Source: Polyangium aurulentum (GTDB lineage Bacteria; Myxococcota_A; Polyangia; Polyangiales; Polyangiaceae). From it: a stretch of DNA of 60,234 nucleotides. Under the pieces are notes generated by a model. The model ran no database searches and was not told the origin of the DNA. It saw only the letters and a program-made list of their open reading frames with translations. The DNA is taken from assembly GCA_945875545.1 (NCBI GenBank), contig CAMCKZ010000007.1:1-60234 (forward strand), in the 5' to 3' direction. The translations under genes were made by a program, and so were the position numbers. Shown one piece after another: positions 34,552 through 44,197 of the stretch; the first letter of the stretch is position 1, and every line of letters begins with the position of its first letter.

Positions 34552-37176
34552 ATGTTCTCCCGCGCGGTATCACGCCTGGTCGACGGAGTCGGCCGCCACC
34601 CGTTTGCGGTTCTCGCCGCGACCTTTGTCTTGATGGTCGCGAGCTGGATTTACGCGTCAAAGCTCGAATTGCGCTCCGATTTTTTGGAACTCTTGCCCCG
34701 AGACAGCCCCGGTTTCCTGGCCTACGAACACCAGCTTGGCCGCGTCGGCGGCGGCTCGTCGTTTAACTTTGTCGTCGAATCGCCAGACCCGGCTGCGAAT
34801 CGCAAATTTATCGACGCTCTGGCCGTTGCGCTGGAAACGCAGAAAACGGCGAATGCGGTCTGCGTCGCGCGGTGTACCGACGACGATTGCAAGGCGGCGT
34901 GCGGCCCAAACTACGTGACCTACCTCGAGGCCGGCTCGAAAGAGGTTCACGAGTTTTTCAAGAAATCAAAGTGGCTGTACGCTTCCATCGAAGAGCTCGA
35001 AGAGGGCGATCGTTCGCTCGATGAGCAAATTGCCTTCCAAAGCGGCCTTGTCGCGGACTTCGGCGCCGACGACGAGTCCGCCGAAAAGGGGGGCGAACAG
35101 CGCGCCATGGCCCCTGCCTCGGGCCCTGGCACGGGCGCTGAAGTCCCGAAGAAAAAGTCGGCGTTGGGCCTCGACGAACAGCACGCGCGCTGGGAAAAAG
35201 CCTCAAAAAAGTACGACGACTTTCCCACGGGCTATTTTGAGACCGACGACGGAAAGCGCGCGGCCCTGCGCGTCGTGACGAGCGCCTCGGGCACCGGCGG
35301 TTCGAGCGGCGATGTATTTCTTGCGCAAATGGATGCGGTCGTCAAATCGTTGAATGCACCCTCGTTTCACGAGGCAATGCGCGTCGGTTTCGCTGGCGAC
35401 ATTCCCAATGCCAAGGAGGAAAAAGATTCAATCACGAGCGAAGCTGTGGGAACCGTGCTGCTGGCGTCGGCCCTCTCTCTGGCCGGAATCGTCTTCTATT
35501 TCCGCTCGCTCTCTTCGCTCGTCATCGTGTTTGTCCCCGTTTTGTTCGGGGTGGGCGCTTCGTACGCGTTTGCGACGGCTACTTTTGGTTACGTCAATAC
35601 GGCGGGGGCATTCCTAGGCGCGATTATTATTGGAAATGGAATCAATTATCCCATTGTTCTCTTGGCCCGCTACCGGGAGTTTCGCGCCCGGGGTATGGGC
35701 GGCGAACAGGCTCGACGCGAGGCCGTTCTGAACGCATTTCGCGCCGAACTCGTTGGCGCTGCCGTCGCGGGCATTGCCTATGGCTCATTGACCGTAACGA
35801 GCTTCCGGGGTTTCTCTCAATTCGGGGCCATCGGATTTGTGGGTATGTTTCTCGTATGGGCCTCAATCGTCCCCTTGGTTCCGGCGCTCATCGTCGCGCT
35901 GGAGAGATTGCAGCCGTTCCTGCCGCGTTTTCTCAGGGATCGTGACCCAAGCTTGCCCGCGGTTCAGCACGAGGGCCGTGTCGTCGAGGCCGTGGCGCGG
36001 GCGACCCAAAGGTTTCCGAAGCTCTTTGTCGGGGCAGCGCTCCTGACGGCGGCCGCGGCCATTGTACGTATCCCGTCGTACCTAAACGATCCGTGGGAAT
36101 ACAACTTCCACAATCTCGGGTCCAAGTCCACGCGGCAGTCCGGGGCGGGCGAGTGGTCCACCAAGTGCGACGAGGTGTTTCGCGGCAAACAAGATGTCTC
36201 CGGCGTGCGCATGTTGGCCGACACCGCCGAGCAGGTTCCGCTGCTAAAAGCCAAGATTTTCGCGAACGATAATGCTGACCCCGAGGGGCCGCTTATCAAG
36301 AAACTTATCACAATTGACGAGTTTCTACCGGGCACGACAGAAGAGCAGGCCGCCAAACTCGAGGTGTTGGAGCGGATGCGCGACCGACTGACGCCGAGGG
36401 TTTTGGCAAGCCTAAAAGCGGATGAGCGCAAGCGCGCGGAGGAGATGATTCCGCCCGCGAACCTGCACGAACTCCGGGGCAAAGACTTGCCGGCGTTGAT
36501 TCGCCGAAGATTCGAGGAAAACGATGGGCGCATCGGCACGCTATTTTATGCGCAATACCGGCCGAATGTTTCGCAGGGAAATGGGCGGCTGGCCCTTCGC
36601 CTCGCGAAGTCCATGGACAACATCATGCTCGACGACGGCACTCTTGTGCGCACCGCGAGTCGCGCCAGTGTGTACGCGGCGATGATTCGTTCGATTCGAA
36701 CCGACGGCCTTCTCGCGACGGGCACGTCTTTCCTGGCGGTTGTCGCGGTGGTCCTCGTCGCAACCCACAGCCTTCGCGGCGCGTTTTCGGTGGTTGCGGC
36801 TCTGGTATTGGGCGTCATTGTCACCGTTGGCTGGGCGGCGGTCATTGATCTAAGGCTAAACTTTTTAAACTTTATCGCCCTTCCGATTACGTTTGGAATT
36901 GGTTGTGAATACCCCTTCAATATTTACGACCGCTCGCGTATTCTCCTGGGAAATGTCACAGATGCTGTGAGGCGATCCGGCGGAGCCGTGATGCTTTGCA
37001 GTTACACCACAATCATCGGTTATGGATCGCTCACCATTTCGGACCAACAGGCCGTGGCGTCTTTTGGAAGCTTGGCGGTCGTCGGCGAACTGGCTTGCGT
37101 GACCATGGCGATGTTGTTTCTTCCCTCGCTTCTCCACTTGCTGGGGCCCGCGAAGGGCGGGGCGACGAAGGTTTGA
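34552..37176 (+). CDS. RND/MMPL-superfamily exporter
   Basis: An 874-residue protein with the RND half-transporter repeat layout: helix 1 (about 15-33), a periplasmic loop, five helices (about 297-445), then the pattern repeated with a second loop (about 500-715) and five more helices. ELLPRDSPGF after helix 1 and NGINYPIVLLARYREFR in the core are typical of MMPL/HpnN-type proteins. These export lipids or polyketides using proton flow. It is two bases upstream of a glycosyltransferase and probably moves a glycolipid. The 213-bp divergent region upstream shows no clear promoter. Confidence 0.85.
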   Translation: MFSRAVSRLVDGVGRHPFAVLAATFVLMVASWIYASKLELRSDFLELLPRDSPGFLAYEHQLGRVGGGSSFNFVVESPDPAANRKFIDALAVALETQKTANAVCVARCTDDDCKAACGPNYVTYLEAGSKEVHEFFKKSKWLYASIEELEEGDRSLDEQIAFQSGLVADFGADDESAEKGGEQRAMAPASGPGTGAEVPKKKSALGLDEQHARWEKASKKYDDFPTGYFETDDGKRAALRVVTSASGTGGSSGDVFLAQMDAVVKSLNAPSFHEAMRVGFAGDIPNAKEEKDSITSEAVGTVLLASALSLAGIVFYFRSLSSLVIVFVPVLFGVGASYAFATATFGYVNTAGAFLGAIIIGNGINYPIVLLARYREFRARGMGGEQARREAVLNAFRAELVGAAVAGIAYGSLTVTSFRGFSQFGAIGFVGMFLVWASIVPLVPALIVALERLQPFLPRFLRDRDPSLPAVQHEGRVVEAVARATQRFPKLFVGAALLTAAAAIVRIPSYLNDPWEYNFHNLGSKSTRQSGAGEWSTKCDEVFRGKQDVSGVRMLADTAEQVPLLKAKIFANDNADPEGPLIKKLITIDEFLPGTTEEQAAKLEVLERMRDRLTPRVLASLKADERKRAEEMIPPANLHELRGKDLPALIRRRFEENDGRIGTLFYAQYRPNVSQGNGRLALRLAKSMDNIMLDDGTLVRTASRASVYAAMIRSIRTDGLLATGTSFLAVVAVVLVATHSLRGAFSVVAALVLGVIVTVGWAAVIDLRLNFLNFIALPITFGIGCEYPFNIYDRSRILLGNVTDAVRRSGGAVMLCSYTTIIGYGSLTISDQQAVASFGSLAVVGELACVTMAMLFLPSLLHLLGPAKGGATKV

Positions 37177-37178
37177 CC

Positions 37179-38861
37179 ATGAAGAGCGCCCCATTGACCC
37201 CGGCCTCTGCCATTCCCCGCATGATTCACCAAACGTGGAAAACGGCTGAAGTGCCGCCACGTTTTCTGGGGTTCGTCGAGTCTTGGAAACGGCATCATCC
37301 GGGCTGGACGTACAAACTGTGGACCGACGCGGACAACGACGCATTTGTTTTGAAACACGCGCCCGAGTTTTTAGGAACATTTCGTGGCTATCGAAGTGGC
37401 ATTGAGCGGGCCGACGCGATTCGCTATTTGCTGCTGCTGCATGAGGGCGGCGTTTACGCGGACCTCGATTTCGAGTGCTTGGCACCTCTCGATTCGGTGC
37501 TTCAGGGCCATCGTTTGGTCCTTGGTACGGAGCCACACATTCACGCGCATCGTCTGCACGGGCGCACTCGGTTGGTGTGCAACGCGGTGATGGCAGCGGC
37601 ACCTGGCCACCCGTTTTGGCCGCACCTTTTGAAGGAGCTTGTGGCAAGGGCTGCGAGCTCGCGCGGCGGCGACCCGGTCGAGAGCACCGGGCCGAAGGTT
37701 CTCGATGACGCCCTCGGCACATGGCGAGGCGAGGCCGTATTTGTAACGAACCCCGATGTTTTCTACCCGCTGCCGGATGTAGAGAGTCCGTCGTTGCAGT
37801 TAAGTGCGAAAGAGCGAACCTATTTTCGCACAATGGCTGAACACCGCACTTACCCCAAGCAAACCGTCGCCGTCCACCATTGGTCTCATACGTGGATAAA
37901 GGCCCAGGGCTTTAGGGAGCAAAAGAACCGCTTATTGGGGCGAATGACGGAGTGGGTGATGGCGCTGCGCGGGCGTATTACCATCGACGAGGTGCTGCGG
38001 CCCGAGCGTTACGGCGTAGCGTTTCCCGAAGAGGCCTTTCGCCCGAGGCCGGAACGCGTGTCGGCGTATGAAGCTGAACTTGCCCAGGCTAAGTTGATTG
38101 GACGGGAGCGAAGGATTGTCTTCGCTGTTTTGGTGCACAATCGTATTGATCTTATTCCCGTGCTTCGCCGACGCATTGAGCATTTGGGCGAATCCTTCGC
38201 CGACTGGTCGATTGTTGTTTACGGCCTGGATTCCACGGACGGCACCGCGGAAGCGCTGAAGTCGTGGGCGGAGCAGGAACCACGCGTTATCCTTCCGGCG
38301 ACCGTGACGTTGGAAGCCACGGGTATTGCGCGTATTGCAATGCTCCGTAACTGCCTTCTCGATTCGGCGGAAATGCTCGCGGACGTTGACGCTGTGGTGA
38401 TGCTGGATGGCGACTTGGCAGGCCCGGTGAGCCGCGATGGCCTCGTTCGGGCCGTCGCGCGCCTCGGCCAGGCCGACCGCACGGCGTGTGTCAGTGCGTA
38501 CGGGGTTAACAACTACGTGGGCCTGGATCGGCCCGTTCCATTTGTGGGGTTTGCTTACTACGATACGTTCGCTTTTCGTGTGGAACATCAGGAGCGGAGA
38601 GGCGATTGGGATGTGCGGTCTCGGTTTTTCGACGTCCGAAGAGGCGACAGCCCGATTGCCGTTGACAGCGCGTTTGGCGGCTGTGCGGTTTACGACGCGA
38701 ATGCCGCGCGAGGACTTCGCTACGAGACGTCGGGGGATGATTGCGAACACGTGTCTCTGCACCGCCGCTTGCGGCAGCTCGGTTTCGTCGTCCTCGTGGA
38801 TCCTTCGTTTCTCCTGCTTTCTGGGAGGCAAGGGCATCACGAGGGGGTTGAAACCCTGTAG
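37179..38861 (+). CDS. two-domain glycosyltransferase (GT32-like plus CAP59/CMT1-like)
   Basis: A 560-residue protein whose ATG lies two bases after the exporter stop. The N-terminal half (about 10-290) is an OCH1/GT32-like transferase with PRMIHQTWK and the metal-binding DLD (95-97) in GGVYADLDFECL. The C-terminal half (from about 307) resembles capsule mannosyltransferases (CMT1/CAP59): IVFAVLVHNR, ARIAMLRNCLLD and VVMLDGDLAGP. The fusion suggests two successive sugar additions. The second-domain assignment is by recalled pattern only. Confidence 0.72.
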   Translation: MKSAPLTPASAIPRMIHQTWKTAEVPPRFLGFVESWKRHHPGWTYKLWTDADNDAFVLKHAPEFLGTFRGYRSGIERADAIRYLLLLHEGGVYADLDFECLAPLDSVLQGHRLVLGTEPHIHAHRLHGRTRLVCNAVMAAAPGHPFWPHLLKELVARAASSRGGDPVESTGPKVLDDALGTWRGEAVFVTNPDVFYPLPDVESPSLQLSAKERTYFRTMAEHRTYPKQTVAVHHWSHTWIKAQGFREQKNRLLGRMTEWVMALRGRITIDEVLRPERYGVAFPEEAFRPRPERVSAYEAELAQAKLIGRERRIVFAVLVHNRIDLIPVLRRRIEHLGESFADWSIVVYGLDSTDGTAEALKSWAEQEPRVILPATVTLEATGIARIAMLRNCLLDSAEMLADVDAVVMLDGDLAGPVSRDGLVRAVARLGQADRTACVSAYGVNNYVGLDRPVPFVGFAYYDTFAFRVEHQERRGDWDVRSRFFDVRRGDSPIAVDSAFGGCAVYDANAARGLRYETSGDDCEHVSLHRRLRQLGFVVLVDPSFLLLSGRQGHHEGVETL

Positions 38862-38921
38862 AAGTGACGGGCGAGCGCAGGCGATGCATTCGTTTATGAG
38901 CAAAGAGTAAGAAAGCGCCCA

Positions 38922-40109
38922 ATGTCCAGGCCAGCCCGCGTGCTATTTGATGCAACCGCCCTCGTTGGTTACAGCGGAACCAGAGGAATTGGTCAGATGG
39001 TGTCCGCCCTACTTTTGGGCATGGAGGCCACACGGGCCGAGTGGGAGGGGCAGCTCGATATTACCGTTTTATGCGCGCTGTCACCGTTTGGTAATTCGGT
39101 TGTATCCAGCGATTTGACCCAATGCGTGGAGGCCGCGCGGCGTTCTCCGCGGGCCAGTGAACCCTCGTTGGCGTTCGCCCGAAGGCTTCACCTGAGCCGC
39201 GCGGCGGCGGGATTTGACCTCGTGTACCAGCCGGAAGCCCTGGGCACGCCTCTTTGGGACGCGGTTCCCCGGGTGGTGACCTGTTACGACATGATACCGC
39301 TCCGAATGCAGGGGGATTATCTTCCTATTCCGGGTCAGGCAGCGATGGCGCGTATGGCGGCCCGCCGCCGATTTCGCACGCCCACCGGCGTCGTGTGTAT
39401 CTCGAATCGAACGCGCGACGACCTGTTATCCATTGTGGGGGTTTCTCGGGAAAGTGTATGTGTTGTGCCGTGTGGCATTGAGTCCCGGCGCTGGGCGCGT
39501 CCGTTGCCCGTCCCCGAACAGGAAGTATTGTTAAAAAATTGGGGACTCCAGGGCCGGCCATTTCTTGTTTATGCGGGCGCCGCGGATGCCCGCAAGAACG
39601 TGGCCGGTATGATGCGAACCGTACGGGAGCTGGCGGAGCGCGGAACGCCCACGGACTTGGCGTGGGCCGGCGGTCTTGAGCGCGTTGCGAGGCAGCAGGT
39701 CCTCCGGGCGGCGCGCGAAGCGGGCGTCGCGGACCGCGTGCGGCTCCTGGGATTTGTCGCAGATTCCGACATGCCAACGCTGTTTCAGCGGGCGGCGGCA
39801 CACCTGTTTCTAAGCCGCCTCGAGGGCTTTGGCCTCACGGTTTTGGAGGCTTTGGCGGCGCGGTGTCCGGTGGTTGTCGCCGAGGGCAGTGGCGCGGACG
39901 AAGCGGGTGGAGATGCGGTTCTGCGCGTCGGCCCAGACGACCCGAAGGCGGCGGCGGACGCGGTGATTTCGCTGTTAAATAGTCCGACGAAACGCGAGCA
40001 ACTTCGCGAACTTGGGGTAGCGGTGGCCGCGCGGTCAACGGCGGAGGTGATGGCGCGAGGCTACGTCGACGCGTGGCAGTCCACTTTGCGCCAAACACGA
40101 GCGAAGTAA
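38922..40109 (+). CDS. GT4-family glycosyltransferase, paralogue of the minus-strand one
   Basis: A 395-residue GT-B enzyme. Its N-terminus VLFDATALVGYSGTRGIGQ is nearly the same as that of the minus-strand GT4 gene. LVYAGAADARKN and EGFGLTVLEALAARCPVVV are the donor-binding elements. It probably acts in the same glycan pathway as the upstream transferase and exporter. The 60-bp gap before it holds a tiny ORF of eight codons that is not considered real. Confidence 0.88.
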   Translation: MSRPARVLFDATALVGYSGTRGIGQMVSALLLGMEATRAEWEGQLDITVLCALSPFGNSVVSSDLTQCVEAARRSPRASEPSLAFARRLHLSRAAAGFDLVYQPEALGTPLWDAVPRVVTCYDMIPLRMQGDYLPIPGQAAMARMAARRRFRTPTGVVCISNRTRDDLLSIVGVSRESVCVVPCGIESRRWARPLPVPEQEVLLKNWGLQGRPFLVYAGAADARKNVAGMMRTVRELAERGTPTDLAWAGGLERVARQQVLRAAREAGVADRVRLLGFVADSDMPTLFQRAAAHLFLSRLEGFGLTVLEALAARCPVVVAEGSGADEAGGDAVLRVGPDDPKAAADAVISLLNSPTKREQLRELGVAVAARSTAEVMARGYVDAWQSTLRQTRAK

Positions 40110-40149
40110 GCCCGCCCGCCGCGGGTGATTCATTGCCAACACACGGGGA

Positions 40150-41556
40150 TTAGCCCGGAATATCTTTGCGGGCGGCTTCGGCCAATCGGCCCACCAAGTC
40201 TTTGAGGAGCTCGTCGTCGGGGCCCTCCACCATGATCCGCAGCTTGGGCTCGGTGCCGGACCAGCGAATAAGCACGCGGCCCTCGCTGCCGAGGCGCTTT
40301 CGGACCCGATCGGCCTCGCGGCCCAGCAGTGGCATGGCCTCCAACGGGCGGCGCTCACGAAGTGTGATATTTTCCAGCAGTTGGGGCAGGCGCACCATGG
40401 CGCTGCGGGCCAGTTCGCTGACCGGCTTGCCCGTGCGTACGAGCAGTGCGAGAACCTGCAGCGCGCCCACGATGCCGTCTCCGGTGGAGGCATGGTCCAA
40501 AAACACGATGTGTCCGGATTGTTCGCCGCCCAGATTGGCACCGCGTTGCCGCATGGCCTCGACGACGTAGCGATCTCCGACCGCGGTGCGTACGAGTTCA
40601 ATGCCCTTGGCGTTAAGGGCGCGCTCAAGGCCCAAATTGCTCATAACCGTTGCGACGACGATGTTATTTCGCAATTCGCCGGCCAAACGCATCTTTTCGG
40701 CGCACATGGCCATGACCACGTCGCCGTCGATGATCTGGCCGGTTTCGTCGACAAGAATGAGGCGGTCGGCGTCGCCATCGAGGGCTATTCCCAGGTGGGC
40801 ACCCCGTTTGACCACCTCGGCGCGGACGTGGTCTGGGTGCAGCGCGCCGACGCCGGCATTGATATTGGTGCCATTCGGTTTAACACCAATGGCGGTGACC
40901 TGGGCGCCCAGTTCGCTAAAGACAAGGGGCGCAACTTTGTAAGCGGCACCGTGGGCGGCGTCAACAACCACGCGAATTCCATCGAGGGTCAGTTCGCGAG
41001 GAAATGTATTCTTTGCGAAAACAATGTACCGGCCTCGCGAATCTTCAAGTTTCTCTGCGCGACCGATGCTTGGCCCCGTGCGCCGCGCTCCGAGACCGGC
41101 GGGATGCTGCATTAAAGCCTCAATCGCCAATTCGGTTTCGTCCGCAAGCTTGAAGCCGTCGGAACCGAAAATCTTGACGCCATTGTCGCCAAAGGGATTG
41201 TGACTCGCACTAATCACAATGCCCGCGTCGGCACGCATGGAGACCGTTAAGTGAGCAATGGCGGGCGTCGGAAGTGGCCCACACAGAATGACGCGACCAC
41301 CCATCGAGCAAATGCCGGCCGCAATGGCTGTTTCGAGCATATATCCCGACAGCCGCGTGTCTTTTCCGATCACAATTCGAATGGGGTGGCTCTTGCCTTG
41401 ACCGACCAGAAAGGTGACCGCGCGGCCCAGGGCGAGGGCGCTTTCGGGGGTCATGGCACCTTCGTTGGCCAAGCCGCGAATGCCATCGGTACCAAAGAGA
41501 TGACGCTCGGCGGCTCGGGCTGGGGCTTCTTTTAATGCGGTCTTGCGCGCGGGCAT
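40150..41556 (-). CDS. glmM: GlmM, phosphoglucosamine mutase
   Basis: A 468-residue enzyme of the phosphohexomutase superfamily. FGTDGIRGLAN opens the fold, the phosphoserine loop ISASHNPFGDNG carries Ser118, DGDADR is the metal loop, and VRIRWSGTEPKLR-like VLIRWSGTEPKL binds the phosphate. It converts glucosamine-6-phosphate to glucosamine-1-phosphate for peptidoglycan and LPS. The first 18 residues extend beyond the usual start. Last gene of the long minus-strand array, 11 bp after yajQ. Confidence 0.93.
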   Translation of the reverse strand: MPARKTALKEAPARAAERHLFGTDGIRGLANEGAMTPESALALGRAVTFLVGQGKSHPIRIVIGKDTRLSGYMLETAIAAGICSMGGRVILCGPLPTPAIAHLTVSMRADAGIVISASHNPFGDNGVKIFGSDGFKLADETELAIEALMQHPAGLGARRTGPSIGRAEKLEDSRGRYIVFAKNTFPRELTLDGIRVVVDAAHGAAYKVAPLVFSELGAQVTAIGVKPNGTNINAGVGALHPDHVRAEVVKRGAHLGIALDGDADRLILVDETGQIIDGDVVMAMCAEKMRLAGELRNNIVVATVMSNLGLERALNAKGIELVRTAVGDRYVVEAMRQRGANLGGEQSGHIVFLDHASTGDGIVGALQVLALLVRTGKPVSELARSAMVRLPQLLENITLRERRPLEAMPLLGREADRVRKRLGSEGRVLIRWSGTEPKLRIMVEGPDDELLKDLVGRLAEAARKDIPG

Positions 41557-41567
41557 GGGGAAATCTC

Positions 41568-42050
41568 TCAGTCGCGAAAGTTTTGAAACTGAAGTTCTAC
41601 GTCGAGATCGGCCTCGCGCAAAAGTGCCATCGTTGCCTGCAAATCGTCGCGGGCCTTGCCCGTAATGCGCACCTGGCCGTCTTGGATCGACGCCTGGACT
41701 TTGAGCTTCGCGTCTTTGATCTTGCCGACGATGATCTTGCCCTTTTCGCCCTCAATTCCTTCCTTGACTTTCACCAAGATACGTGTGGTCTTGCCGGTGG
41801 TCTCGGGTTTTTGCGGATCGAGGTACTTCAGGCTTACCTTGCGCTTGGCGAGTTTTTCTTGAACAACGACCCAGGCGGCCTTCGCGCGCTCTTCGGAGTT
41901 GGCGCGAATGAGCAGGCCGTCTTTGTTTTTCTCGGCGGTCGCCTCGGTTCCTTTGAAGTCGAACCTCTGTTCAAGCTCTTTGGAGGCTTGATTAAGCGCG
42001 TTGTCGACCTCACTCCAGGGAACCTTGGACACGACGTCAAAGCTTGGCAT
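41568..42050 (-). CDS. yajQ: YajQ-family nucleotide-binding protein
   Basis: A 160-residue protein with the family start MPSFDVVSKVPWSEVDNA and end ARDDLQATMALLR. The internal ATG was chosen because it restores the normal family length. YajQ proteins bind cyclic di-GMP or nucleotides in several species and are linked to virulence regulation and tRNA or RNA binding; the role here is not deducible. It lies between folC and glmM on the same strand. Confidence 0.92.
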   Translation of the reverse strand: MPSFDVVSKVPWSEVDNALNQASKELEQRFDFKGTEATAEKNKDGLLIRANSEERAKAAWVVVQEKLAKRKVSLKYLDPQKPETTGKTTRILVKVKEGIEGEKGKIIVGKIKDAKLKVQASIQDGQVRITGKARDDLQATMALLREADLDVELQFQNFRD

Positions 42051-42105
42051 TTTGCTGCTCGGGGAAAGTGTTGAAACGCTGCGAGGTGAAGTCGCAGGGG
42101 CCATC

Positions 42106-43326
42106 CTATAGCGCAACCGGCGGGTCGCGCGGGAGACCGAGAAGGACCGATCGCGCTTCGCCGACGACGTGCAAACTTCCGGTCACGAGCACAAGGCCGG
42201 CGGGGCCCGCCAGCGTCCGAGCCTCGGCCAAGGCTTCGGCCATCGAATGCGCATGAAACCCTGGAAAAACCAGGGAAAGCTCTTCGCACGAAGCGGCCCG
42301 TCGCCCGGCCGGGGCAAGGTAAATCCGCGACGCCACGACGCCCGCGAGGGCCGTCAGCGTGGTGCGCCAATCTTTGTCACCCATGGCCCCGAAGACCGCA
42401 GCCCGTGGGTGAAGACCCTCCGAGGCGAGGGTTGCGAGGAGCGCCCGCATCCCCGCCTCGTTGTGCGCGCCGTCGAGGAGCACGGGGCCCTCGGGCGTTG
42501 CCAACAGCTCGAAGCGCCCGGGCCACTTTGCCGTGCGTAAACCCTCGGCGCACGCCCGCGGAGACAGCCCCGCCAGCTCTCCCAAACGCAGCGCAACCTG
42601 TGCATTCTGCACCTGATGCGCGCCGCGCAGACTCAGCGAAAGCGTGTCCGAAACCGGCGCGTCACAGGCCTCCAAAATCCGCGCACCTCGCTCGTTTGCC
42701 ACGCGGTAAGCGGCCTCGCGCGCCTCCAATGCGAGGGCCGGTCCGAGCACAAAGGGTCGCCCCCTTTTCGCCACATGCGCCTTATCGCTTGCGATTTTTG
42801 CCAGGGTATTTCCTAGGTATTCGCAGTGATCGAGACCCACCGATACAAGCGCGCTCGCGACGGGCTCGGGCACGACATTGGTCGCGTCGAGGCGCCCGCC
42901 AAGCCCCACTTCGACGATGGCCAAGTCAACGTGGGCATCGCGAAACGCCAAAAAAGCGGCGAGCATCGCGGCCTCAAAAAACGTGAGGAATACACGCGTA
43001 TCGATGGCCCGTTCCAGAACGTCGGCCAGGGAACCGTCGGCGAGAGGCGCGCCGTTGAGGCGAATTCGCTCAGAAAAACGCGATAGATGGGGCGAGGTCG
43101 TCATGCCCACGCGCAGGCCTGCCGCGAGGGCCATCGCCTCGACCATCGCGCAGGTTGAGCCCTTGCCGTTGGTGCCCGCAACGTGAATCACGGGAAAGGC
43201 GCTCTCCACATGCCCATGCAGACTGCACGCTTCTTCCATGGCTGCGAGGCCAGGTTTCATGCCGCCGGGCGCCAATGCGTAGAGCCGACGAAGAGCCAAA
43301 GCGAGGCGCTGCTCGTCTGCGCTCAT
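42106..43326 (-). CDS. folC: FolC, folylpolyglutamate synthase / dihydrofolate synthase
   Basis: A 406-residue Mur-ligase-type enzyme. VAGTNGKGSTCAMVEA is the ATP P-loop, TSPHLSRFSERIRLNG the folate loop, and VLLDGAHNEAGMRA the C-terminal domain signature. It adds glutamate to dihydropteroate and folates. The ATG overlaps the accD stop (ATGA), the classical accD-folC pairing. Two dispersed palindromes lie in it (42601, 43217). Confidence 0.93.
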   Translation of the reverse strand: MSADEQRLALALRRLYALAPGGMKPGLAAMEEACSLHGHVESAFPVIHVAGTNGKGSTCAMVEAMALAAGLRVGMTTSPHLSRFSERIRLNGAPLADGSLADVLERAIDTRVFLTFFEAAMLAAFLAFRDAHVDLAIVEVGLGGRLDATNVVPEPVASALVSVGLDHCEYLGNTLAKIASDKAHVAKRGRPFVLGPALALEAREAAYRVANERGARILEACDAPVSDTLSLSLRGAHQVQNAQVALRLGELAGLSPRACAEGLRTAKWPGRFELLATPEGPVLLDGAHNEAGMRALLATLASEGLHPRAAVFGAMGDKDWRTTLTALAGVVASRIYLAPAGRRAASCEELSLVFPGFHAHSMAEALAEARTLAGPAGLVLVTGSLHVVGEARSVLLGLPRDPPVAL

Positions 43327-44183
43327 CCCACTTCGCGGGCGGTGTGGGCTTGCAGATGCGACAGCAACACACTGAATTCATTGCGCATTTGGCTTCGCGC
43401 AAGAATGCGGTCGACGAGGCCGTGCTCAAGGAGAAATTCGGCCCGCTGAAATCCCTCGGGGAGTTTTTGGCGGATCGTTGTTTCGATCACGCGCGCTCCC
43501 GCAAAGCCGATGAGCGCGCGCGGTTCGGCGATGTTGACGTCGCCGAGGAACGCAAACGACGCGGCCACTCCGCCCGTGGTGGGGTGGAGCAGCACGCTCA
43601 AAAAGGGCAAGCCCGCGCCGCGATGCCGCTCTTGCGCGGCCACCGCTTTCGCCATTTGCATGAGCGATAGAATGCCCTCTTGCATGCGGGCGCCGCCGGA
43701 TGCCTGAAGGAGCACGACGGGCAGACGCCGCTCTTTCGCGCCCTCGAAAAGCCTGGCAATTTTCTCGCCAACAACCGACCCCATGGAGCCGCCCATGAAC
43801 GAAAAAAAGAACGCGCCGTAGGCGATGGGGCGGCCGTCGATGGACGCGAGTCCGGTGTCGATGGCGTCGTTCGCCCCGGTGTTTCGTTGGGCTGCCGCGA
43901 GACGCTGCGGGTAGGTCTTTCCGTCGGTAAATTCCAGGGGATCGCACGCCACGAGGTTGGCGTCCCACTGCTCCAACTTGCCGTCGTCGAGGAGAAGATC
44001 ACGCCAACGAGACGGTGCCAGTTTGTGGTGATGCTCGCACTTCGGGCACACCTCAAACGTTGCCGCGAGGGCGTCGGTTTCCAGCGTTTCGTCGCAACCG
44101 TCGCACTTGCGAAAAAGGCCCTCGCCGAGAGTCTTTTTTTCCTTCGCTGAGCCACCCAAGCGGCGTTTTTCGGGCCACGTCAT
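43323..44183 (-). CDS. accD: AccD, acetyl-CoA carboxylase carboxyltransferase beta subunit
   Basis: A 286-residue protein beginning MTWPEKRR. A zinc ribbon is formed by CDGC and CPKC near the N-terminus. The crotonase-like domain has LQASGGARMQEG and HPTTGGVAASFA, which bind the CoA and biotin moieties. It makes malonyl-CoA with AccA. The frame continues far upstream in a Arg/His-rich stretch that overlaps the scoB gene and was rejected. Confidence 0.94.
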   Translation of the reverse strand: MTWPEKRRLGGSAKEKKTLGEGLFRKCDGCDETLETDALAATFEVCPKCEHHHKLAPSRWRDLLLDDGKLEQWDANLVACDPLEFTDGKTYPQRLAAAQRNTGANDAIDTGLASIDGRPIAYGAFFFSFMGGSMGSVVGEKIARLFEGAKERRLPVVLLQASGGARMQEGILSLMQMAKAVAAQERHRGAGLPFLSVLLHPTTGGVAASFAFLGDVNIAEPRALIGFAGARVIETTIRQKLPEGFQRAEFLLEHGLVDRILARSQMRNEFSVLLSHLQAHTAREVG

Positions 44184-44197
44184 CGGTATTCCTGGAA

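Noticed and set aside
38884-38910. Eight-codon ORF between two glycosyltransferase genes
   Set aside because: Too short and without ribosome site or conservation evidence.
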